This document shows, piece after piece, positions 25,880 through 33,046 of a stretch of DNA of 64,000 bases. Position 1 is the first letter of the stretch, and the number at the start of each line of letters is the position of its first letter. Source of the DNA: Acinetobacter calcoaceticus DSM 30006 = CIP 81.8 (GTDB lineage: Bacteria; Pseudomonadota; Gammaproteobacteria; Pseudomonadales; Moraxellaceae); NCBI RefSeq assembly GCF_000368965.1, contig NZ_KB849784.1:188641-252640 (forward strand), written 5' to 3'. The translations under genes were made by a program, and so were the position numbers. Under the pieces are notes generated by a model, which saw only the letters and a program-made list of their open reading frames with translations, had not been told where the DNA came from and searched no databases.

Positions 25880-27682
25880 ATGCCACAATACAAAGCGCCC
25901 TTACGTGATATGCAATTCGTTTTGCATGAATTATTAAATGCTGAAGAACACTATGCAAAATTACCTGATTTCCAAGGTAACGTAAGCCGTGAATTGGTTG
26001 ATCAATATTTAGAAGCTGCGGCAGACTTTTGTGAAAATGAACTTTCTCCTTTAAACCAAGTTGGCGACCGCGAAGGTTGTACTTGGAATGATGGCGTAGT
26101 TACCACTCCAACAGGCTTTAAAGAAGCTTATCAAAAATATATTGAACTTGGCTTCCCGTCTTTATCAGCAGAAGAACAATACGGTGGTCAGGCTTTACCT
26201 AACTCTCTAGGTATTGCAATTTCTGAAATGGTTGGTACAGCAAACTGGTCTTGAGGTATGTACCCTGGCTTGTCTCACGGAGCTGTACGTACATTAGAAC
26301 ATCATGGTTCTGATGAACAGAAAGATACTTATTTACCAAACCTTGTTTCAGGTGTTTGGACAGGTACGATGTGCTTAACTGAATCTCATGCAGGTTCGGA
26401 CTTAGGTATTATCCGCTCTAAAGCAGAACCAAATGCTGATGGTAGCTATGCAATCTCTGGCGAGAAAATCTTTATCTCTGCTGGTGAACACGACATGGCT
26501 GAAAACATCATCCATATCGTTCTTGCACGTTTACCGGGTGCACCGAAAGGTACTAAAGGTATCTCATTATTCATCGTTCCTAAATTCCATGTAAATGCAG
26601 ATGGAACTATTGGCGAGCGTAATGCGGTACGTTGTGGTTCTATCGAACACAAAATGGGTATTCATGGTAACGCGACTTGTGTCATTAACTTTGACCAAGC
26701 TAAAGGTTACTTGATTGGACCTGAAAACCGTGGTTTGAACTGTATGTTTACCTTCATGAACACAGCACGTATTGGTACTGCTGTTCAAGGTTTAGCAGCA
26801 TCTGAATCGTCTTTCCAAGGTGCGTTAACTTACGCGAAAGAACGTTTAGCAATGCGTTCACTTTCTGGTCCTAAAGCTCCAGAAAAAGATGCAGACCCGA
26901 TTATCGTTCACCCTGCTGTACGTAATATGCTTTTAACTCAAAAAGCATTTGCTGAAGGCGGCCGTGCACTTGTTTACTTACTTGCTCAATACGCTGACAT
27001 CGTTGAAAAAGGCGAAACTGAAGAAGAGCGTAAGTTTGCTGACAACATCTTGTCTTTATTGACTCCAATTGCAAAAGCTTTCTTAACTGAAACTGGTTCT
27101 GAGTCTGCTAAGCACGGTGTACAAGTCTTTGGTGGTCATGGTTTCATTTCTGAACATGGCATGGAACAAATCGTACGTGATACACGTATTGCTTGTTTGT
27201 ATGAAGGTACAACTGAAATTCAAGCACTTGATTTGTTAGGTCGTAAAGTATTGCAAACTCAAGGTGCAATGCTAAAAGACTTTACCAAAATGGTTCACAA
27301 ATTTGTTGAAGCAAACAAAGACAACGCTGCCATGAAAGAATTTGTTGAGCCGCTTGCAGCGCTTAACAAAGAATGGGGCGATCTCACCATGCAAATCGGT
27401 ATGCGCGCAATGCAAAACCCAGATGAAGTAGGTGCTGCTGCTGTAGATTACCTCTACTTCTCAGGTTATATCACTTTAGCGTACCTATGGGCTCGTATGG
27501 CACTTGTTGCACAAGAGAAATTAGCAGAAGGTACTAGCGAAGTTGACTTCTACAATGCAAAAGTAACCACTGCTCGATTCTACTTCAAAAAAATCTTGCC
27601 ACGCGTTCGCTCACATGTAGATGTTATTGCTGGTGGCTTAGATCCATTAATGTCATTAGATGCTGAACATTTCGCTTTCTAA
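25880..27682 (+). pseudogene. Acyl-CoA dehydrogenase interrupted by an in-frame TGA
   Basis: The reading frame from ATG 25880 (GAGGAA ribosome site) runs 124 codons, meets TGA at 26252-26254, then continues in the same frame to 27682, about 600 codons in all, similar to the 593-residue paralog downstream. Residues around the stop read ANWS-stop-GMYPGLSHG; I recall Trp here in related proteins (NWSWGMYPG), and one G-to-A change turns TGG into TGA. The rest is intact: CLTESHAGSDLG, GEKIFISAGEHD, ARIGTAVQGLAASE, FGGHGFISEHGMEQ, YEGTTEIQALDLLGRK. A second start (ATG 26258, preceded by TTGAGG) could make a truncated 474-residue product. Pseudogene, recent mutation or sequencing error are all possible. 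Confidence 0.8.
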
Positions 27683-27717
27683 CCATAGTTAGTTGCGATA
27701 TGCAATGTTAAAAAACG

Positions 27718-27752
27718 AAAAAGGACTGCTCAGTTTTGACGGTCCTTTTTTT
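27718..27752 (+). terminator. Rho-independent terminator
   Basis: AAAAAGGAC and GTCCTTTTTTT form the stem with a 15-base loop and a long T-run between the two acyl-CoA dehydrogenase genes, so they are separate transcripts. Confidence 0.8.
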
Positions 27753-27849
27753 ATAAAATCAATGATAAATTTACACTTTAAATTCCATATCCATTTCGTT
27801 TTACAGGATATCTAGCACAGGCCAATGTGCACAAAAAAGGTGAACGATT

Positions 27850-29631
27850 ATGCCAATTTACAATGCTCCTTTAGCTGATATGAAATTCATCTTAAATGAT
27901 GTATTCAAAGCAGAACAATTTTGGCAGTCTAATGAGAAACTCGCTCATGTAGATGCTGCAACTGCTGAAGCAATTTTAGAAGAAATGGCTAAATTTGCTC
28001 AGAACGTGACTCATCCATTAAACCGTACCGGTGATGAAGAAGGCGCTCGCTATGAAAACGGCGAGGTGTTCACTCCAGCAGGTTTTAAAGATGCATTTCG
28101 TCAATATGCAGAAGGCGGTTGGATTGGCTTAGGGGCCGACGAAGAATGGGGCGGTCAAGGCATGCCAAAAATGCTCACCGTTCTTTCTGATGAAATGTTA
28201 TTTGCAACTAACCCATCATTTATGCTCTACCCGCTTCTTTCTGTGGGTGCAGGTATGGCTTTAAGCAGCTATGCATCTCAAGAACAAAAAGAAACTTACT
28301 TACCTAAGATTTATTCAGGCGAATGGTCGGGCACGATGTGTTTGACAGAACCACATGCAGGTACTGACTTAGGTATTATTAAAACTAAAGCTGAACCTAA
28401 TGAAGATGGTACTTATAACATTACAGGTACTAAAATCTTCATCACTGGTGGTGACAACGACTTAGCAGAAAACATCATTCACTTGGTACTTGCTAAAACT
28501 CCAGATGCCCCTGCTGGTTCACGTGGTATCTCGCTCTTTATCGTACCTAAGTACTTTGTGAATGAAGATGGTTCATTAGGTGAACGCAACCTAGTTGGTC
28601 CAGGTTCTATCGAACATAAAATGGGGATTAAAGCATCTGCAACTTGTGTGATGAACTTTGATGGAGCAAAAGGTTACCTCGTTGGTAAAGAAAACGAAGG
28701 TCTTGCTGCCATGTTTGTGATGATGAACTACGAACGTTTATCTATGGGTATTCAAGGTTTAGGTGCATCTGAGTTTGCATATCAAAATGCAGCACAATAT
28801 GCGACTGACCGCTTACAAGGCCGTAGTGCATTAGGTGTTCAATCACCAAACAAACCAGCAGATAGCATTTTGGTACATGGTGACGTGCGTCGTATGTTGT
28901 TAAACGTACGCGCAAACAATGAAGCATCGCGTGCATTTGCAGTGTATGTAGGTCAACAGCTCGATATCACTAAATTCTCAACTGATGCCGAAGCAGTGAA
29001 AAAAGCCAATAATCGCGTTGCGCTTTTAACGCCGATTGCTAAAGCTTACCTTACAGATACAGCATTCCAAGCAACTTTAGATGCTCAAATGGTATTCGGT
29101 GGGCATGGTTATATTCGTGAATGGGGTATGGAACAATGTATCCGTGACCTTCGTATTGCTCAAATTTACGAAGGAACAAACGGCGTTCAATCTCAAGATT
29201 TAATTGGTCGTAAAACTATTAAGTGCGGCGGTGCGTTCATTGCTGAATACATTACTGAAATCCGTGACTTTGCAAATGACTTAGACACAGACTTGAACTT
29301 TATTAAAGATGCAACTTTAGATGCTGCAACTGAAATTGAAGCAATCACTCAGTTTATTATTGAACAAGCTGCTGAAAATGTAGACTTCCCGAACTCTGCT
29401 GCTGTTGATTACTTACATGCAGTTGGTTTACTCAGCTTCGCTTATATGTTTGCGAAGATTGCAGCTGCTGCTAAAGATAAATCTGGTGATTTCTACCAAA
29501 ACAAACTTGCTTTAGCTCAATACTTTGCTGAACGTATCTTGCCAGATATTGATGCGCGTATTGCTAAAATCAAAGCAGGTTCTGACTTAATTATGGGCTT
29601 TAGTGAAGATTACTTTACGAACCAAGCTTAA
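27850..29631 (+). CDS. Acyl-CoA dehydrogenase (intact paralog)
   Basis: A 593-residue FAD enzyme that introduces the trans-2 double bond into acyl-CoA in beta-oxidation. Domains in order: N-terminal helical domain (MPIYNAPLADMKFILNDVF), middle beta domain (CLTEPHAGTDLGIIKTKAEP, ITGTKIFITGGDND), C-terminal helical domain (ERLSMGIQGLGASE, FGGHGYIREWGMEQCIRDLRIAQIYEGTNG) and the long extra C-terminal domain typical of the 600-residue class. Close paralog of the interrupted gene immediately upstream, evidently a tandem duplication. Own ribosome site AAGGTGAACG and own terminator. Chain-length preference cannot be read. Confidence 0.94.
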   Translation: MPIYNAPLADMKFILNDVFKAEQFWQSNEKLAHVDAATAEAILEEMAKFAQNVTHPLNRTGDEEGARYENGEVFTPAGFKDAFRQYAEGGWIGLGADEEWGGQGMPKMLTVLSDEMLFATNPSFMLYPLLSVGAGMALSSYASQEQKETYLPKIYSGEWSGTMCLTEPHAGTDLGIIKTKAEPNEDGTYNITGTKIFITGGDNDLAENIIHLVLAKTPDAPAGSRGISLFIVPKYFVNEDGSLGERNLVGPGSIEHKMGIKASATCVMNFDGAKGYLVGKENEGLAAMFVMMNYERLSMGIQGLGASEFAYQNAAQYATDRLQGRSALGVQSPNKPADSILVHGDVRRMLLNVRANNEASRAFAVYVGQQLDITKFSTDAEAVKKANNRVALLTPIAKAYLTDTAFQATLDAQMVFGGHGYIREWGMEQCIRDLRIAQIYEGTNGVQSQDLIGRKTIKCGGAFIAEYITEIRDFANDLDTDLNFIKDATLDAATEIEAITQFIIEQAAENVDFPNSAAVDYLHAVGLLSFAYMFAKIAAAAKDKSGDFYQNKLALAQYFAERILPDIDARIAKIKAGSDLIMGFSEDYFTNQA

Positions 29632-29644
29632 TTAAGTTCTTTAT

Positions 29645-29677
29645 AAAAAACGCCTGATCTTTCAGGCGTTTTTTTAT
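29645..29677 (+). terminator. Rho-independent terminator
   Basis: AAAAAACGCCTGA-TCT-TTCAGGCGTTTTTTT: a near-perfect stem and T-run after the second acyl-CoA dehydrogenase. Confidence 0.92.
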
Positions 29678-29701
29678 TTTGTATTTACTATTTCCATTGG
29701 C

Positions 29702-30235
29702 ATGGAATTTGTTTTAATTTCTAAACATTCTGAAGCAAATAAAGATCCCACTATGCCTGATCCAAAAAAATACGAGCGACTACTTGACCGTTTCGGTCAT
29801 TACGCCGTAGAAGCATTCCATTATTTAGCCTTATTCATTATTGGCTGTATGGTGGCTTGGTCTGCAGCCAATACTGTTTTTGAAATCCTAACAATCAAAA
29901 AATATGCTTCAATCGATGATATTTTATTATTATTTATATACTTAGAACTTGGAGCAATGGTTGGGATTTACTTTAAAACCAATCATATGCCTGTACGCTT
30001 TCTTATTTATGTTGCGATTACGGCATTAACCCGGCTACTCATTTCAGATATCCAACATGACCATAAAGCGGATATGGACCAAGTCATTATTACAGGCTCA
30101 ATTCTTATTTTAGCCCTTTCTATCTTAGTTGTTCGTTTTGCATCTTGGAATTATCCTTCAGTGATGAAAGAAAAGCATGCAAAAACACCCACAACCTTAA
30201 AGCCCCCTCAACCTCAAGATGATGAATTAGCATAA
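29702..30235 (+). CDS. PsiE-family membrane protein
   Basis: 177 residues from ATG 29702, or 160 from ATG 29753 (MPDPKKYERL); neither has a convincing ribosome site. Four transmembrane helices are visible (AFHYLALFIIGCMVAWSAA, ILLLFIYLELGAMVGIYF, MPVRFLIYVAITALTRLLI, IITGSILILALSILVVRF), the arrangement of the phosphate-starvation-inducible E family, including the YLELGAMVGIYFK motif. The role of PsiE is unclear even in E. coli. Single gene between two terminators. Confidence 0.82.
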   Translation: MEFVLISKHSEANKDPTMPDPKKYERLLDRFGHYAVEAFHYLALFIIGCMVAWSAANTVFEILTIKKYASIDDILLLFIYLELGAMVGIYFKTNHMPVRFLIYVAITALTRLLISDIQHDHKADMDQVIITGSILILALSILVVRFASWNYPSVMKEKHAKTPTTLKPPQPQDDELA

Positions 30236-30236
30236 A

Positions 30237-30262
30237 AAATGGCCTCAAGATTGAGGCCATTT
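30237..30262. terminator. Bidirectional terminator
   Basis: AAATGGCCTCAA-GA-TTGAGGCCATTT between convergent psiE-like and rcnB-like genes. Confidence 0.85.
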
Positions 30263-30282
30263 ATATATTCTATATTTCAAAA

Positions 30283-30672
30283 TTAACGAACACGATAAAT
30301 TTGATGTTTCGAGTCTACGAGTAAATATTGGTTAGGCGTTTTAACCCAACGGTATCCACGTGGCGGCTCATACAAACGATGCGATCTCCAGTCTGAAACA
30401 TAGTAACGGTTATTGCGGTATTGAGTAGGAATACGTTCACCACGCTTGAATGCAACATAACGGCCATAGTGCTTTCCACGATCGGCATTTGACCAGTTTG
30501 GAGCCCGATGATCATTACGATAATCGTGGCGACGGTCATCACGATCACGATGTTCATATCGGTCATGGTCTCTACCATGATTATTATCCCAACGATGATT
30601 TGTATCGGCCATCGCGGTAGCAGATATACCTAACATTAACGTCGAAAGTACAAGAACGATTGGCTTTTTCAT
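30283..30672 (-). CDS. RcnB-family periplasmic protein
   Basis: 129 residues with a signal peptide (MKKPIVLVLSTLMLGISATAMA). The mature part starts with a His/Asp/Arg-rich stretch (about residues 24-55) and ends with the RcnB domain: GERIPTQYRNNRYYVSDW and YRWVKTPNQYLLVD. In E. coli RcnB tunes nickel/cobalt export by RcnA, but many Acinetobacter homologues are of unknown role and no rcnA is adjacent. Good ribosome site (AAGGAAATAGGG). Divergent from a 24-codon ORF. Confidence 0.86.
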   Translation of the reverse strand: MKKPIVLVLSTLMLGISATAMADTNHRWDNNHGRDHDRYEHRDRDDRRHDYRNDHRAPNWSNADRGKHYGRYVAFKRGERIPTQYRNNRYYVSDWRSHRLYEPPRGYRWVKTPNQYLLVDSKHQIYRVR

Positions 30673-30731
30673 GCCCTATTTCCTTTTAATCTTGATATGA
30701 AGCTAGATTAGAAGACAGCCAAGGAGAAACC

Positions 30732-30806
30732 ATGAATAAAACAGATAACATTGCTAAGGTTTGTAATGACTATAAAGAAAATATGAAGAATCTGTATCTA
30801 TGCTAA
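30732..30806 (+). CDS. Possible 24-residue small protein or leader peptide
   Basis: ATG 30732 to TAA 30806, directly behind a strong AAGGAG at five bases. The peptide begins MNKTDNIAKVCNDY and ends NLYLC, hydrophilic with two cysteines and no membrane segment. It lies in the divergent region between the rcnB-like gene and the next plus-strand ORF, 31 bp upstream of the latter's GTG start. It could be a genuine small protein, a leader peptide for the downstream gene, or a fortuitous Shine-Dalgarno. No family recognised. Confidence 0.4.
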   Translation: MNKTDNIAKVCNDYKENMKNLYLC

Positions 30807-30837
30807 CATTAGCTTTTTTCTAGCTAGGTCAATTGCT

Positions 30838-31284
30838 GTGTCTGAAATCAGTTTTGAACGTCTTCATCAGTTTTTCTGCAAAGTTCCAAGTGTGCAAGAA
30901 GCACGTATCATGGCGAATGGAGCAGATGGCGAACACGCTTGGTGGTTTAAGTTCAGTATTGATGTAGAACACCCACTTGCATGGCAAACAGTTCAAGAGT
31001 TAGGGCATGTTTTAAACTACCTATCAACAAACGAACGCCTACCAACCTTATTCTTTCCTGTTTCTCCACCTCCGTATATGAATGGTGAAGCAAAAGATTT
31101 TTTATCGTGGATTATTCAGTGTAATCATCCTGAGTTTTCTCCAGATGTGGTCTGTGACTGGCTTGAGGCACGTTTACCAAATCCTGTAGATGATGAAACT
31201 CAATGGAAAATTAAGACTGATTTGAGTGAATTGGAAAAGTTAGATGATAAGACTTTGGATCAGTTGATTCCGCCAGCACCTTAA
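30838..31284 (+). CDS. Conserved hypothetical protein
   Basis: 148 residues from GTG 30838; the ribosome site is weak (CTAGG), consistent with coupling to the small ORF just upstream. Soluble, acidic, Trp-rich (EHAWWFKFSIDVEHPLAWQ, SPPPYMNGEAKDFLSW, VVCDWLEARLPNP). The middle LPTLFFPVSPPPYMNG suggests a compact alpha/beta domain. I do not recognise the family. Composition and codon use match the neighbours, so it is probably real. No signal peptide. Confidence 0.7.
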   Translation: MSEISFERLHQFFCKVPSVQEARIMANGADGEHAWWFKFSIDVEHPLAWQTVQELGHVLNYLSTNERLPTLFFPVSPPPYMNGEAKDFLSWIIQCNHPEFSPDVVCDWLEARLPNPVDDETQWKIKTDLSELEKLDDKTLDQLIPPAP

Positions 31285-31370
31285 AAATCATCTTATTTAA
31301 TTTTATCGCTCTTGTGGCACAGCCTTTACTTACAGTGATGTTCTAATTTCTTTTGTATAGGCTAATGCCT

Positions 31371-31459
31371 CACTTTTGAAAGGTCAAAAGTGACAAAAAC
31401 CTTTGTTTCACTGATGTTGCTTCCCTGCAACACAGTGAAACGGCGACATCCATGTCGCC
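31371..31459. repeat. Three consecutive strong hairpins (structured intergenic element)
   Basis: Hairpin 1: CACTTTTGA-AAGG-TCAAAAGTG (31371-31392). Hairpin 2: GTTTCACTG(A)TGTTGC paired with GCAACACAGTGAAAC (31405-31441), a 15-bp stem with one bulge and a TTCCCT loop. Hairpin 3: GGCGACAT-CC-ATGTCGCC (31442-31459). Together they fill the middle of the 223-bp gap between convergent genes. None has a proper T-run. The modular layout resembles a dispersed palindromic repeat or a small structured RNA more than a terminator. Confidence 0.75.
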
Positions 31460-31507
31460 AAACCTCTTGCCAAATCTATACGAGACCAAATATTAAAAAT
31501 TGGAAAA

Positions 31508-32971
31508 TTAAAAAGTCGACAACCCTGACCATTCCATAAAACGATAAATCCAGTATTTCACTTTAGACTCATCTGCATACTTCGCGTAATCCACGCTCAT
31601 CTGTCTGCCTTGCAGGTTTGACCACGATGTATTGAAGTAATTTTGAGCGTCTTTAAAGACTTGATCTTGAACTTTACCAATCACCAGCATGTCAGTTTCA
31701 AGGTTATAATTTTTTAAATTACGGGCTGTAAAATTAGCCGACCCTACAATCAACTCAGCTTGCTGAGCGTTATATTTTAAGATCATTTTGCTATGGTTTT
31801 GCTCGCCATGCGTATCACACCAACGGATTGGAATGCCAACAGTATGTAATTCTGAGGCAACCTGACGGTTTGGAATACCATTCTTTTGTCGGCCAAAAGC
31901 ATCTTTATTTGGGTCAAGTAGAACTCGGACAATAACACCTCTTGCTTTAGCACTTTTTAGAGCCTGAATAATCTTGCGTTCAGATAGATAGAACATACTT
32001 AAATCAAGGTGTTCTTTAGGCTTAGCCGAGTTAATCAATTTTAATACAGATTGATAAATCGCCCCTTCAGTTAAGACTTGGACTTGAGGTTTGGTTACGT
32101 CTTTTTCAAAATCACCTAAAATGAGCGAGGGTGCACTACTTCCCGACATTCGTGCAACCGCTGCTTCAGTTTGTAGAACATCAGCTGCTGTGGCTCCCGT
32201 TACAACCAATGCAACATTTGAGTGTCTAGAACTACCATCATGTGGGTTTGCAGAAGTTACGAGTGATTTCCAGCCCGCATCGGTATCGACGACCACGGTT
32301 TTACGGTGATTTGCCTTAAAGTTAAATAAGTTTAAATAGCTACGCAGTGTAATTTTTTCATCACCGAACGGATTTGGTAACCAGCCTTTTTCAGGATTAT
32401 TTCCAACATTCTGGCAGCAGATGTACCATAAGCCGGACCAGAATGGGTTAGACGCACGTAATGGGCCTAAATTGGTTTCAATCACATCAACACCTGCTTG
32501 ACGTAACTGACGGTAATTTTCAGGTTTTAAGCCCCCATAGACCGAGTTAATCGGGTCAGTAATCATTACAATCTGAATTTGGCGATTTTGTCTTTTTTTA
32601 CTTACCAATGCATCAGTTAACTCTTGCATGAGAGGTCTTTGCTTTATTTTTGAATCGCCAACTTCTGAATTAAACAAAAACATATCCACCACAATCGTGG
32701 TTTTGGCCTCATCAATCATTTTCAAGATTTCATCAAAGATATGCTGATCAACCTGTTGTTGCCCTTTTGCATCAAGGTAGGTTTTATCTGCTAAAAATTT
32801 GACATCGGCATGTCTAAGCTTGCCACTAAAGTTAATCCCTTGCGGCAATGGTTTTACTGTGTGGTAAATTGCCGATGCAAGATATGCAATAGCAACAACG
32901 CAAAGTAATATCGCCATATAACGACGCCCTGACCAATTTATTTTTTGATGAATTCGTTGAAAAATACGCAT
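31508..32971 (-). CDS. Phospholipase D / cardiolipin synthase family protein
   Basis: 487 residues with one N-terminal membrane helix (YMAILLCVVAIAYLASAIY). Two PLD half-domains: the first motif NHRKTVVVD is a complete HxKx4D; the second, QNHSKMILKY, keeps H and K but has Tyr where Asp is usual, followed by the conserved IVGSANFT. The enzyme is likely a periplasm-facing or membrane-bound phospholipid transphosphatidylase or hydrolase; cardiolipin synthase is only one possibility. The start ATG abuts the T-run of the znuD terminator, and its best ribosome site (AGGT) lies inside that hairpin. Confidence 0.85.
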   Translation of the reverse strand: MRIFQRIHQKINWSGRRYMAILLCVVAIAYLASAIYHTVKPLPQGINFSGKLRHADVKFLADKTYLDAKGQQQVDQHIFDEILKMIDEAKTTIVVDMFLFNSEVGDSKIKQRPLMQELTDALVSKKRQNRQIQIVMITDPINSVYGGLKPENYRQLRQAGVDVIETNLGPLRASNPFWSGLWYICCQNVGNNPEKGWLPNPFGDEKITLRSYLNLFNFKANHRKTVVVDTDAGWKSLVTSANPHDGSSRHSNVALVVTGATAADVLQTEAAVARMSGSSAPSLILGDFEKDVTKPQVQVLTEGAIYQSVLKLINSAKPKEHLDLSMFYLSERKIIQALKSAKARGVIVRVLLDPNKDAFGRQKNGIPNRQVASELHTVGIPIRWCDTHGEQNHSKMILKYNAQQAELIVGSANFTARNLKNYNLETDMLVIGKVQDQVFKDAQNYFNTSWSNLQGRQMSVDYAKYADESKVKYWIYRFMEWSGLSTF

Positions 32972-32973
32972 AA

Positions 32974-33010
32974 AAAAGACCTAACTTGATAGTTTCAAGT
33001 TAGGTCTTTT
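32974..33010 (-). terminator. Strong terminator after znuD, overlapping the next gene's ribosome site
   Basis: A 16-bp perfect stem, AAAAGACCTAACTTGA paired with TCAAGTTAGGTCTTTT, loop TAGTT. Read on the minus strand it ends in TTTTTT immediately before the ATG of the phospholipase D gene, so it both terminates znuD and masks the AGGT ahead of the next start. Confidence 0.92.
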
Positions 33011-33046
33011 GGTTTGATTTTTCAAGTTTAGTTTCGTGTTAAACCC

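Noticed and set aside
26252..26254. Selenocysteine or programmed readthrough at the TGA in the acyl-CoA dehydrogenase
   Set aside because: The site corresponds to a Trp in relatives as recalled, not a catalytic Cys, and I saw no SECIS-like hairpin immediately downstream. A TGG-to-TGA mutation or error is simpler.
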